DNA of 64,000 nt. Origin: Arthrobacter sp. 260. Its GTDB lineage: Bacteria; Actinomycetota; Actinomycetes; Actinomycetales; Micrococcaceae. The stretch is from positions 310,001-374,000 of the forward strand of contig NZ_JABFOE010000002.1 in the NCBI RefSeq assembly GCF_013116745.1, in the 5' to 3' direction. The notes beneath the pieces were generated by a model that was not told the DNA's origin, made no database searches, and saw only the letters and a program-made list of their open reading frames with translations. A program made the position numbers and the translations under genes. This document shows positions 1-7,828 of this stretch, piece by piece (the first letter of the stretch is position 1; each line of letters begins with the position of its first letter).

Positions 1-68
1 ACGTTGCCCGTGGCACCAATCACCGCAACGCGCAGGGGTCCGGCAGAAGATTCAGGGGTAAGGGCCAT
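1..68 (-). CDS. Partial Rossmann-fold (NAD-dependent epimerase-like) protein, N-terminus only
   Basis: The minus strand opens with ATG at 68 and runs out of the window after 22 codons. The visible residues end in VAVIGATGNV, a glycine-rich nucleotide-binding turn of the Rossmann type found in atypical SDR/epimerase proteins and also in semialdehyde dehydrogenases. A short leader of about a dozen residues precedes the first beta strand. It is divergent from the YihY-family gene. The exact family cannot be decided from this fragment. Confidence 0.6.
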   Translation of the reverse strand, partial: MALTPESSAGPLRVAVIGATGN

Positions 69-83
69 GCCTCAACGGTAATC

Positions 84-119
84 CTTAGGTACGCTTATGT
101 ACTAGTAAGTGTCCTTACG
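84..119. promoter_or_regulatory. Possible operator in the divergent promoter
   Basis: Between the divergent starts at 68 and 159 lies an AT-richer stretch with repeated CTTA/TAAG half-sites around the palindrome ACTAGT (101-106). It resembles the CTTACTAGTAAG-type sites reported for HxlR/MarR-like regulators that often sit next to NAD-binding reductase genes. No such regulator is inside the window, so this is only a suggestion. Confidence 0.3.
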
Positions 120-158
120 ATCTGGTCGAGGGCGCAGCAGACTACGTGGAGGTACCAA

Positions 159-1268
159 TTGGCACAGAGCAGCGGGCCGGCGTCGGGTTCCCCCGAAACG
201 CAAACCCAGGACAAGGCGCAGAACGCACCCCATCCCGACGACGACCGGAAACCGGATAGTCCCTCCGACCTGAAGAAGCCGGCCTGGGGATACGTGTTCA
301 AGCGCACCCTCCGCGAATTCGGCAAGGATCAGTGCACCGACCTGGCAGCTGCGCTCACCTACTACGCGGTGCTGGCCATTTTCCCGGCCCTGCTGGCCCT
401 GGTCTCGCTGCTCGGCGTGTTTGGGCAGGCTCAGACCACCACCGACACGGTCCTGGACGTCCTCGGAGGGGTAGCACCTGAAATCGCCGATAACCAGACT
501 TTGGAAGACACCATCCGGGGTCTCGCATCGTCACAGGGTGCTGGCCTCACCCTGGTCATCGGTATTCTCGGCGCCCTCTGGTCCGCATCCGCCTATGTGA
601 ACGCCTTCAGCCGGGCAATGAACCGTATCTACGAGGTGGAGGAGGGCCGGCCGATCTGGAAGCTGCGCCCCGTGATGCTGCTGATCACCGCCACTGTTCT
701 CCTGCTGGTAGTGCTGATGGCCCTGCTGCTGATCCTCTCCGGTCCCATTGCCGAATCGGTGGGTAACGTGATCGGGCTCGGCGACACAGCCCTACTGGTG
801 TGGAACATCGCCAAGTGGCCGGTCATGGTGCTCTTCGCCGTCCTGATGATTGCTGTCCTGTACTACGGCGCCCCCAATGTGAAGCAGCCCAAGTTCAAAT
901 GGATGAGCATGGGGTCCTTTGTGGCACTGCTGGTCCTCGGCCTCACCACCGCTGGATTCTCCTTCTACGTCTCACGGTTCGGCAGCTACGACGAGACGTA
1001 CGGGGCGATCGCCGGCGTCATCGTCTTGCTGCTCTGGATTTGGCTGGCCAACCTCTCCCTCCTCTTCGGCGCCGAGTTCGACGCCGAACTGGAGCGCGGG
1101 CGTCAGCTGCAGGCAGGCATCGAAGCTGAGGAGACCCTGCAGCTTCCCCCACGGGACGACACGATGAGCCGCAAGAAGCATGACAAGGAACTCGAGAACA
1201 TCGACGAGGGCCGGGAACTGCGCCGGAAGTACGAGCGCGAGTCCAGCCAGCACCGCAAGAACGACTGA
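159..1268 (+). CDS. YihY/BrkB family inner-membrane protein
   Basis: A 369-residue membrane protein of the YihY/virulence-factor BrkB family, a group of polytopic proteins of uncertain function. About six hydrophobic segments lie between residues 60 and 310, in the usual family layout, beginning just after the conserved stretch DLAAALTYYAVLAIFPALLA. Both the N-terminal 45 residues and the C-terminal 50 residues are highly charged and probably cytoplasmic. The start is a TTG preceded at 5 bases by GGAGGT (148-153), which settles the start. It is a single gene followed by a hairpin at 1324. Confidence 0.85.
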   Translation: MAQSSGPASGSPETQTQDKAQNAPHPDDDRKPDSPSDLKKPAWGYVFKRTLREFGKDQCTDLAAALTYYAVLAIFPALLALVSLLGVFGQAQTTTDTVLDVLGGVAPEIADNQTLEDTIRGLASSQGAGLTLVIGILGALWSASAYVNAFSRAMNRIYEVEEGRPIWKLRPVMLLITATVLLLVVLMALLLILSGPIAESVGNVIGLGDTALLVWNIAKWPVMVLFAVLMIAVLYYGAPNVKQPKFKWMSMGSFVALLVLGLTTAGFSFYVSRFGSYDETYGAIAGVIVLLLWIWLANLSLLFGAEFDAELERGRQLQAGIEAEETLQLPPRDDTMSRKKHDKELENIDEGRELRRKYERESSQHRKND

Positions 1269-1323
1269 TCCCTTTCCGGCACTGCGTCGTTCCCACCCGC
1301 AGTGATTAACTCCACCCCGTACC

Positions 1324-1349
1324 GCGGGCTGTTCTGTTCGACAGCCCGC
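1324..1349 (+). terminator. Hairpin after the YihY gene
   Basis: Nine-base perfect inverted repeat GCGGGCTGT / ACAGCCCGC with an 8-base loop in the gap between the YihY-family gene and the GST-like gene. There is no T-tract, so it may act as a Rho-independent terminator of the weak actinobacterial type or only as a 3' end stabiliser. Confidence 0.5.
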
Positions 1350-1371
1350 AGCGGGATATTAGGCTGAGGAT

Positions 1372-2358
1372 ATGACTGAGAACGAGCACAGCACGCGCGG
1401 CGCCTACGTAAATACTGGCAAAGAATTCAACCGCGACACCACCTACATCGAAACCCGGATCACCCGCGACGGGGCGGACGGCTACCCGGTGGAAGCCGGA
1501 CGCTACCGGCTGATCGCGGCCCGCGCCTGCCCGTGGGCCAACCGCGCCATCATCGTGCGCCGGTTGCTCGGACTCGAGGACGCCATTTCCCTCGGTACTC
1601 CCGGCCCCACCCACGACAAGCGGTCCTGGACTTTCGACCTGGACCCCGACGGCCGCGACCCGGTCCTGGGCATCGAACGCCTGCAGGAGGCATTCTTCAA
1701 GCGGGACCCCGAGTACCCGCGCGGCATCACCGTGCCGGCGATCGTTGACGTGCCGAGCGGCGCCGTCGTCACGAACAACTTCCCGCAGATCACTTTGGAC
1801 TTCTCCACCGAGTGGAAGGACTTCCACCGCGAAGGTGCACCCGACCTCTACCCGGAGAAGCTGCGTGCCGAAATCGACGAGGTCAGCAAGAGGATCTTCA
1901 CCGAGGTCAACAACGGGGTCTACCGCTGCGGCTTCGCCGGTTCACAGGAAGCCTACAACGACGCCTACGATCGGCTGTTCGCCGCGATGGACTGGCTTGA
2001 GGAACGTCTGAGCCACCAGCGGTTCCTGGTCGGCGACACCATCACCGAAGCCGACGTCAGGCTCTTCACCACGCTGGTGCGCTTCGACGCCGTCTACCAC
2101 GGCCACTTCAAGTGCAACCGGAGCAAGCTCACCGAGATGCCGGCCCTCTGGGGCTACGCCCGGGACCTTTTCCAGACCCCCGGATTCGGTGACACGGTGG
2201 ACTTCGACCAGATCAAGGACCACTACTACATCGTGCACGAGGACATTAACCCCACGGGGATTGTGCCCAAGGGTCCGGATCTGGCCAACTGGCACACCGA
2301 GCACGGCCGGGAGCGCCTCGGCGGGCGACCGTTCGGAAACGGTACGCCTCCCGCCTAG
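1372..2358 (+). CDS. Glutathionyl-hydroquinone reductase-like GST family protein (Xi class)
   Basis: The 328-residue protein matches Xi-class glutathione transferases (YqjG/ECM4 type), which reduce glutathionyl-hydroquinones. The N-terminal thioredoxin-fold half carries the class signature CPWANR with the catalytic Cys53. The C-terminal helical GST domain covers roughly residues 170-300, including DRLFAAMDWLEERL and an ITEADVRLFTTLVRFD stretch. Length is normal for the family. Actinobacteria usually lack glutathione and use mycothiol, so the physiological thiol is open. It stands alone and is followed by a terminator at 2413. Confidence 0.85.
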   Translation: MTENEHSTRGAYVNTGKEFNRDTTYIETRITRDGADGYPVEAGRYRLIAARACPWANRAIIVRRLLGLEDAISLGTPGPTHDKRSWTFDLDPDGRDPVLGIERLQEAFFKRDPEYPRGITVPAIVDVPSGAVVTNNFPQITLDFSTEWKDFHREGAPDLYPEKLRAEIDEVSKRIFTEVNNGVYRCGFAGSQEAYNDAYDRLFAAMDWLEERLSHQRFLVGDTITEADVRLFTTLVRFDAVYHGHFKCNRSKLTEMPALWGYARDLFQTPGFGDTVDFDQIKDHYYIVHEDINPTGIVPKGPDLANWHTEHGRERLGGRPFGNGTPPA

Positions 2359-2412
2359 CCCGTTCGACAGTCTTACTGGGTGGGATGCCAAGCCCCCCCA
2401 CGTCAGACATCA

Positions 2413-2456
2413 AGGCCCCGCCCGTACCGGAATTCCCGGCTTCTGGCGGGGCTTTC
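2413..2456 (+). terminator. Rho-independent terminator after the GST-like gene
   Basis: Perfect 8-base stem GCCCCGCC (2415-2422) / GGCGGGGC (2445-2452) followed by TTTC. It separates the GST-like gene from the iron-uptake operon. Confidence 0.7.
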
Positions 2457-2458
2457 GG

Positions 2459-2521
2459 CGTGTTGGGGCAACACGCCGCGGTACGGCGACGACGGTCCGC
2501 GGTACCCGGGGAAACCTGCAC
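2459..2521. repeat. Partial copy of a palindromic intergenic repeat
   Basis: This stretch contains a CGTGTT/AACACG hairpin (2459-2475), two direct copies of CCGCGGTAC, and ends with ACCCGGGGAAACCTGCAC (2504-2521). The last 18 bases recur exactly at 26344-26361 at the end of a larger inverted-repeat element. Here the matching left arm is missing, so the copy looks truncated. Together with the terminator before it and the iron box after it, this accounts for the 317-base gap between genes. Confidence 0.55.
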
Positions 2522-2597
2522 GCGCTGGGCCTCGGTGCGGTCAAGCAATCGCACGGAAGAGCACCAATTAAGTAACATAACCGTTTCCTAATGGAGG

Positions 2598-2616
2598 TAA
2601 CCCTAGGCTAGCCTTA
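2598..2616. promoter_or_regulatory. IdeR/DtxR-type iron box
   Basis: The 19-mer TAACCCTAGGCTAGCCTTA matches the IdeR/DtxR consensus TTAGGTTAGGCTAACCTAA at 13 of 19 positions, including the central TAGGCTA. It sits 60 bases upstream of the first FecCD permease, the expected place for iron-dependent repression of a siderophore uptake operon. Confidence 0.75.
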
Positions 2617-2675
2617 CTTGAGTCGGTGTTTAGGTTCCCGGCGATCGACGGTCCGGACGGATAAGGAGGCGCGCC

Positions 2676-3731
2676 ATGGCAGTGCAGACTGCACCCGCGC
2701 CTCTGCAGAGCCCTCCCGCCACCCCGTCGAAGCCACGCGGCCAACACCGGATGCTCAAGCTGGGTGGGGCAATGCTCGTGCTCGCCCTGGTCTGCGCCGC
2801 GTCCCTCGCCTTCGGGTCCCGGCCCATCAGCTTCGACGTCCTGGTCGCCGCGCTCACCGACTTCGACCCCACCAACGGCGACCACGCGGTGGTCCATTCA
2901 CGGATTCCGCGCACCGTGACCGGCCTGATGGTGGGCGCCGCCCTCGGCCTCGCCGGCGCCGCCATGCAGGGAGTGGCACGCAACCCGCTCGCGGATCCCG
3001 GCATCCTCGGCGTCAACGCGGGAGCAGCACTCGCCATCGTGATGGGCATCTACCTGTTCGGCGTGGCCGACGTGAGCGGCTACATCTGGTTCGCCTTCGG
3101 CGGTGCGGCGCTGGCCGCCGTCGTCGTCTACGCCATTGCCAGCCTGGGCCGGGAAGGCGCCACACCGATCAAACTCGCCCTCGCTGGCGCCGCGCTTTCC
3201 GCTGGCCTGGGCAGCCTGATGAACGCTGTCCTGGTGTCCAACCAGGAGACTCTTGACCGTTTCCGGTTCTGGCAGGTGGGCACCGTGGCGGGCCGGGGCT
3301 GGGACATCCTGCTTCCGGTGCTGCCGTTCCTGATCATCGGCACCCTCCTGACGCTGGCGACCGGCAAGGCACTCAACAGCCTCTCCCTGGGCGACGACAT
3401 CGCCCGCGGACTCGGACAGAACGTTGCGGTGGCCCGCGGCGTCGCCGCCCTCGGCGTGGTCATCCTGTGCGGCGCGGCCACCGCCGCGGCCGGGCCCATC
3501 GCCTTCGTCGGCCTGGTGATTCCCCACATCGTGCGCGTCCTCACCGGCCCCGACTACCGCTGGATCCTCCCATTCTCGGTGGTCCTCGCACCGGTGCTGC
3601 TGATCAGCGCCGACATCGTCGGCCGCCTGATCCTGCCGCCTGGCGAGGTACAGGTGGGAATCATGACCGCCGTCATCGGCGCGCCGGTCTTCATTTGGTT
3701 GGTCCGGCGTCGGAAGCTGGCCCAGCTGTGA
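2676..3731 (+). CDS. FecCD-family iron-siderophore ABC transporter permease 1
   Basis: A 351-residue polytopic protein of the FecCD/BtuC permease family, which forms half of the membrane channel for ferric siderophores. The family stretches are clear: RIPRTVTGLMVGAALGLAGA, a GVARNPLADPGILGVNAGAA loop, and the GPIAFVGLVIPHIVRVL segment near residue 280. A long N-terminal tail of about 25 residues precedes the first membrane helix. The start has an AAGGAGG site 7 bases upstream. First gene of a four-gene operon under the iron box; it overlaps the next gene by 4 bases. Confidence 0.95.
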   Translation: MAVQTAPAPLQSPPATPSKPRGQHRMLKLGGAMLVLALVCAASLAFGSRPISFDVLVAALTDFDPTNGDHAVVHSRIPRTVTGLMVGAALGLAGAAMQGVARNPLADPGILGVNAGAALAIVMGIYLFGVADVSGYIWFAFGGAALAAVVVYAIASLGREGATPIKLALAGAALSAGLGSLMNAVLVSNQETLDRFRFWQVGTVAGRGWDILLPVLPFLIIGTLLTLATGKALNSLSLGDDIARGLGQNVAVARGVAALGVVILCGAATAAAGPIAFVGLVIPHIVRVLTGPDYRWILPFSVVLAPVLLISADIVGRLILPPGEVQVGIMTAVIGAPVFIWLVRRRKLAQL

Positions 3732-4801
3732 CCCTGCAGACCTCCCCGCCGGCCACACCGACCGGCCCGGTGAGGAACACCCACGACGTCCTGAGCGGCG
3801 CCCGCCGCCACCAGTCGGCACAACGACGCCGGATGATCCTGATCCTCGCCGCGATCACCGTGGTGCTGTTTGCCGTCAGCGTGCTGCTCGGCAGCTACAC
3901 CGTCACCATTCCCGACTTCTTCAGGATCCTCGGCGGCGCTGACATCCCCGGGGCCACCTTCATCGTGATGGAGAACAAACTGCCCCGCGCGGTCATCGCC
4001 GTCCTGATCGGGGTGGCCTTCGGTCTGGCCGGCACCATCTTCCAGACCATGCTCCGCAATCCGCTCGCCAGCCCCGACATCATTGGGATCAGCTACGGTG
4101 CCAGCGCCTCGGCGGTCGCAGCGATGGTGCTGTTCGGTGCAGCAGGCGTGGCGGTGTCCCTCTCCGCCCTGATCGGGGCGCTGGCCGTCGCCGGCGCGAT
4201 CTACTTCCTCTCACGCCGCGGATCAGTGGCCGGGTACCGGCTCATCCTGGTGGGGATCGGGTTCGCCGCCGTCATGCACGCGATGGTCAGCTTCCTGCTG
4301 ACCCGCACGGACATCCGCACCGCGTCGGACGCGATGGTCTGGCTGAACGGCTCCCTCAACTCGAGCAACTGGGACCGGGCAACCATCCTGGTCCTGGCCC
4401 TGCTGCTCCTGATCCCCGCCGCGGCGGTCCTCTCCCGCGGGCTGCGCGGACTGGAACTCGGCGACGACATGGCCGCCAGCCTGGGGCTGAAGGTGGAGCC
4501 GTCCCGGCTCGGCCTGATCACCGTGGGCGTAGCCCTCGCCGCCGTCGCCACAGCTGCGGCCGGCCCGGTGGCCTTCGTCGCCTTCCTTGCCGGCCCCATT
4601 GCCCGCCGTCTCGTCAAGGGCGCCGTCTCACTCACCGCCGCTGGCCTGGTCGGCGCGGTCATTGTCCTCGCCGCCGATTTCGTGGCAGCCAACATGATTC
4701 CCGGTGTCTCACTGCCGGTCGGAGTGGTGACGGGCGTTCTCGGCGCACCGTTCCTGCTCTGGCTGCTCGTGACCGCCAACCGTTCAGGCCAGGGAGGCTG
4801 A
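3728..4801 (+). CDS. FecCD-family iron-siderophore ABC transporter permease 2
   Basis: Second FecCD-type permease, 357 residues when started at the GTG that overlaps the previous stop (GTGA). A longer frame upstream is open only because it runs through the preceding gene. Family motifs include NKLPRAVIAVLIGVAFGLAG, MLRNPLASPDIIGISYGAS and GPVAFVAFLAGPIARRL. It would pair with permease 1 as a heterodimer. The N-terminal 40 residues are hydrophilic. The stop is one base from the ATPase start, so the genes are probably translationally coupled. Confidence 0.95.
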   Translation: MTLQTSPPATPTGPVRNTHDVLSGARRHQSAQRRRMILILAAITVVLFAVSVLLGSYTVTIPDFFRILGGADIPGATFIVMENKLPRAVIAVLIGVAFGLAGTIFQTMLRNPLASPDIIGISYGASASAVAAMVLFGAAGVAVSLSALIGALAVAGAIYFLSRRGSVAGYRLILVGIGFAAVMHAMVSFLLTRTDIRTASDAMVWLNGSLNSSNWDRATILVLALLLLIPAAAVLSRGLRGLELGDDMAASLGLKVEPSRLGLITVGVALAAVATAAAGPVAFVAFLAGPIARRLVKGAVSLTAAGLVGAVIVLAADFVAANMIPGVSLPVGVVTGVLGAPFLLWLLVTANRSGQGG

Positions 4802-4802
4802 T

Positions 4803-5690
4803 ATGGCACTCACAGCCAGCGAGCTGACACTCGCATACGATGACCGCAAAGTGGTCCAGGACCTCACCCTCGAACTGCTGGCCGGGAAGGTGACAGTGAT
4901 CGTCGGCGCCAATGCCTGCGGCAAGTCCACCCTGCTCCGCGGGCTGGCCCGCCTGCTCAAGCCGTCCGCCGGCGTCGTCAGCCTCGACGGCAAGGACATC
5001 CACTCGCTTTCCACCCGGGCCGTCGCCCGCACCCTGGGCCTGCTGCCCCAGACGCCGGTAGCGCCGGACGGCATCACCGTCGCCGACCTGGTGGGCCGCG
5101 GCCGCTACCCGCACCAGGGCTGGTTCCGCCAGTGGACCGACGACGACGACGCCGCCGTGGCCGCAGCGCTGGAAGCCACCGACACCCTTGAACTGGCGGA
5201 CCGGTTCGTCGACGAACTCTCCGGCGGTCAGCGGCAGCGCGTCTGGATCGCGATGGCCCTGGCGCAGCAGACCGACATCCTGCTCCTGGATGAACCCACC
5301 ACGTTCCTTGACGTCACCCACCAGGTGGAAGTGCTCGACCTCATCACGGACCTGAACCGGCGCGATGGCACCACCGTGGCCATCGTGCTCCACGACCTCA
5401 ACCTCGCAGCCCGCTACGCAGACCACCTCATCGCGATGACCGACGGCCGGATCGCCGCCCAGGGCAGCCCTGCCGAGGTGGTCACCGAAGAAACGGTGAC
5501 CGCCGTGTTCGGTCTGCAATGCCGGGTCATCCCCGATCCCGTGTCCGGAACTCCCATGGTGGTCCCGGTCGGCAGGCATCACTCCGGCGACGGAACCACT
5601 CCCGCAGCACCCGAATCGACCACCGGGCAGGGGTTCCTGCCTAATCCGCAGGACACGCTGTCCGCGCACCACCTGGAGGCAGCATCATGA
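4803..5690 (+). CDS. Iron-siderophore ABC transporter ATP-binding protein (FepC-like)
   Basis: A 295-residue ABC ATPase that powers the two FecCD permeases. Walker A GANACGKST is at residues 35-43, the LSGGQRQR signature at 139-146, Walker B ILLLDEP at 159-165 and the switch histidine at 197. The FepC-like VADLVGRGRYPHQGW stretch is present. The last 45 residues are a proline/threonine-rich tail beyond the usual end near residue 255. It overlaps the reductase gene by an ATGA junction. No substrate-binding protein is encoded in this operon. Confidence 0.95.
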   Translation: MALTASELTLAYDDRKVVQDLTLELLAGKVTVIVGANACGKSTLLRGLARLLKPSAGVVSLDGKDIHSLSTRAVARTLGLLPQTPVAPDGITVADLVGRGRYPHQGWFRQWTDDDDAAVAAALEATDTLELADRFVDELSGGQRQRVWIAMALAQQTDILLLDEPTTFLDVTHQVEVLDLITDLNRRDGTTVAIVLHDLNLAARYADHLIAMTDGRIAAQGSPAEVVTEETVTAVFGLQCRVIPDPVSGTPMVVPVGRHHSGDGTTPAAPESTTGQGFLPNPQDTLSAHHLEAAS

Positions 5691-6823
5691 CCGAAGTCAG
5701 CAACCGTACCGCCCGCCCGGGCCAGCGGAATGCCGAGCGCGCCGAGTCCGCCGTCGCGGCGGTGACGGCGTTCGACGTCGTCGTCACCCGGGTCCAACGC
5801 CTCAGCGACAACTTCCAGCGGATCACCTTCGGGGGAGCCCACCTCCGGGACTTCGGCGTCCAGGGCCCCACTCTCGACCTGCGGATCAAGATGATGATCC
5901 CCGCCACCCGCGACGACGACGCGCCCCGGCTGAACCTGCGCGAACTGCTCGAGACGCCCACCGAGGGGCCCGGCTGGTACCAGCAGTGGCTCGCCATGGA
6001 TCCCGCCGAGCGTGGATCGATGCGCACCTATACGGTCCGGGAAACCCGGTGCGACGCCGAGGAGCCCGAGATCGACGTCGACTTCGTCATGCACTTCGAC
6101 GCCGATGGCAACGGGGGACCGGCATCGCTCTGGGCCGCCGCAGCGACCCCCGGCGACCGGATCTGGATGATCGGTCCGAACATCCACGCTGCCACCTGCA
6201 CCACTGCCGGCTCCTACGGCGGCATCGAATGGCGTCCCGGACTGGCCCAGCACGTGCTGCTCGCCGGTGACGAGACCGCCGTGCCCGCCATCAGCGCCAT
6301 CCTGGAATCCCTGCCGGCCGACATCGGCGGACATGCGTTCCTCGAAGTGCCGGATCCGGCCGACTTTCAGGACGTGATCACCTCGTCAGCGGTCGAAATC
6401 ACCTGGCTGGCCCGTGGCCAGCGACCCCACGGGGAACTTCTCGACGCCGCGGTGCGCGACGCCGTCCGGGTGCCGGGCTGGGTATCCCTGGCTACGCCAT
6501 TCGCCGTCGGGGTGGATCCGAGTTCGCGGGCTGGTCTGACCCTCGCGGCTGCGGCGGCGGCCGCCGCCGGCCCGGAACCCGAGGAAGTCAACATCGACGA
6601 GACGATCCTGTGGGAAACCCCGCAGCGGCTCAACGCGTCAACCCTGAATACGTCGCTGAACCCGGACCGGCCCTCGGGTGCGCTGCCGTTCTACGCCTGG
6701 ATTGCCGGCGAGGCTGCGGTGGTGCGCGGGCTCCGGCGCTACCTGGTCCGTGACGTGGGTATCGACCGTAAGCAGGTGGCCTTCATGGGGTACTGGCGAC
6801 AGGGACGATCGGAACTAAGCTAG
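5687..6823 (+). CDS. Siderophore-interacting FAD/NAD(P)H reductase (SIP family)
   Basis: A 378-residue cytoplasmic flavoprotein expected to reduce ferric siderophore and release Fe(II). The FAD-binding domain carries the MRTYTVRE motif (R113-T116), and the C-terminal NAD(P)H side ends with FYAWIAGEAAVVRGLRRYL and MGYWRQG, as in ViuB/SIP proteins. It is longer than typical members (about 280) because of an insert of about 50 residues rich in alanine and acidic residues around 280-330. Last gene of the iron operon, translationally coupled to the ATPase. Confidence 0.93.
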   Translation: MTEVSNRTARPGQRNAERAESAVAAVTAFDVVVTRVQRLSDNFQRITFGGAHLRDFGVQGPTLDLRIKMMIPATRDDDAPRLNLRELLETPTEGPGWYQQWLAMDPAERGSMRTYTVRETRCDAEEPEIDVDFVMHFDADGNGGPASLWAAAATPGDRIWMIGPNIHAATCTTAGSYGGIEWRPGLAQHVLLAGDETAVPAISAILESLPADIGGHAFLEVPDPADFQDVITSSAVEITWLARGQRPHGELLDAAVRDAVRVPGWVSLATPFAVGVDPSSRAGLTLAAAAAAAAGPEPEEVNIDETILWETPQRLNASTLNTSLNPDRPSGALPFYAWIAGEAAVVRGLRRYLVRDVGIDRKQVAFMGYWRQGRSELS

Positions 6824-6875
6824 TCGCCGCGCCGCAAGTCGAGTAACGAAATTGTAACTTTCTGGTAACTCGCCT

Positions 6876-7097
6876 ACGCTGGAGGGAGCCAACCGCATCT
6901 TTTTGGCTCCCCGACTGCACGCCCGACCCTGCCAGCAGCCGGCTCCCAATCCATCGTGGCAGGGGTGGAGGATCACCTTCAGGCAGTCGGCTGACCACAG
7001 CGCCGTCGCCCTCCGCGGACCTTACCTCCCCTTTGGGAGCCGCAGCAGTAGGCCGAGCCATCCCGTGCTCGCACCCGATAGCTATCCTCACCGGCGT
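6876..7097 (+). ncRNA. Candidate cyclic-di-AMP riboswitch (ydaO/yuaA type)
   Basis: The leader of the M23 peptidase gene has an outer P1 stem pairing ACGCTGGAGG (6876-6885) with CCTCACCGGCGT (7086-7097). The 3' part contains CCGATAGCTATCCTC, close to the conserved 3' block of ydaO-type c-di-AMP riboswitches (CCGnnAGCTAACCTC...GGCG), and an internal GGTGGAGGATCACC resembles the conserved GGGGTGAATC region. This class commonly precedes cell-wall hydrolase genes in actinobacteria. The element ends 17 bases before the start codon, so control of translation or of transcription are both possible. Recognised by eye, not by covariance search. Confidence 0.7.
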
Positions 7098-7114
7098 CAA
7101 GAGAGGTAATCGTT

Positions 7115-7804
7115 TTGCTTCAGCCGGTCACGTCCGGACGCCGCCGCGCGCCCGCCCAGTCCACATCCACCCGTCGGCCAGCTGCACTGGCCACCGGCGC
7201 GCTCGCTGCAGCAGCGGGAATCGCCCTCACCGCGTTCTTCCCGTCGCCGGAAATGTCGCCCACAGCGGCTCCCACTGCTGGCGACGGACCCGCCGTGGCC
7301 GCACCCGTCACTGCCGATGCCCAGGCAGTGATCGATTTCGGCAAGGAATCGCCGCAGGCCACTGCCGCGACCAAGGCCCCGAAGACCACTGTGCTGTCCA
7401 CGTCCGTCGATGAGATTGCGTTTGCGGCCCCCATCAAGGGCGCAGCGATCGCCTCGTCGTTTGGGTACCGGGTCAACCCGATGGGCGGGTTCGGCGACGA
7501 ACTGCACACCGGAACCGACTACGCCGGAGCCTGCGGTACCGCAGTGCAGGCCTCGCGGGCCGGCACGGTGGTCGAATCAGGCTGGCACGCCTACGGGGGA
7601 GGCCAGCGGATCGTCGTGGACCACGGCGGTGGGCTGGAAACCTCGTACAACCACCTGAGCGTGCTCGGGGTCAACGTCGGCGCCAAGGTGTCCAAGGGCC
7701 AGAACCTCGGCGCGGTCGGCAGTACCGGCAACTCGACCGGTTGCCACCTTCACTTCGAACTCCTGGTCGACGGCGAGAAAGTGGACCCCCAGAGCAGGCT
7801 GTAG
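7115..7804 (+). CDS. M23 family metallopeptidase (cell-wall hydrolase)
   Basis: A 229-residue secreted or membrane-anchored peptidoglycan peptidase of the LytM type. A basic N-terminus and a hydrophobic stretch at about 23-42 act as signal/anchor, then an alanine/threonine-rich linker leads to the M23 domain at 105-229. The zinc ligands are visible: H131 and D135 in HTGTDY, and H211/H213 in the HLHFE motif. The TTG start is supported by GAGAGG at 7101-7106. The preceding c-di-AMP riboswitch candidate would tie its expression to a second messenger of wall and osmotic stress. Confidence 0.92.
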   Translation: MLQPVTSGRRRAPAQSTSTRRPAALATGALAAAAGIALTAFFPSPEMSPTAAPTAGDGPAVAAPVTADAQAVIDFGKESPQATAATKAPKTTVLSTSVDEIAFAAPIKGAAIASSFGYRVNPMGGFGDELHTGTDYAGACGTAVQASRAGTVVESGWHAYGGGQRIVVDHGGGLETSYNHLSVLGVNVGAKVSKGQNLGAVGSTGNSTGCHLHFELLVDGEKVDPQSRL

Positions 7805-7805
7805 C

Positions 7806-7828
7806 CCCCTTCCGCTTACGGAGTGGGG
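7806..7828. terminator. Short hairpin between convergent genes
   Basis: CCCC, TCCG / CGGA, GGGG stem with a small bulge, at the junction of the M23 gene and the convergent lipid kinase gene, overlapping the latter's stop codon. Probably a bidirectional terminator; no T-tract. Confidence 0.4.

Noticed and set aside
3467-3727. Long upstream extension of the second FecCD permease
   Set aside because: This frame lies inside permease 1 in another reading frame; the GTG at 3728 gives the normal family N-terminus and a 4-base overlap.
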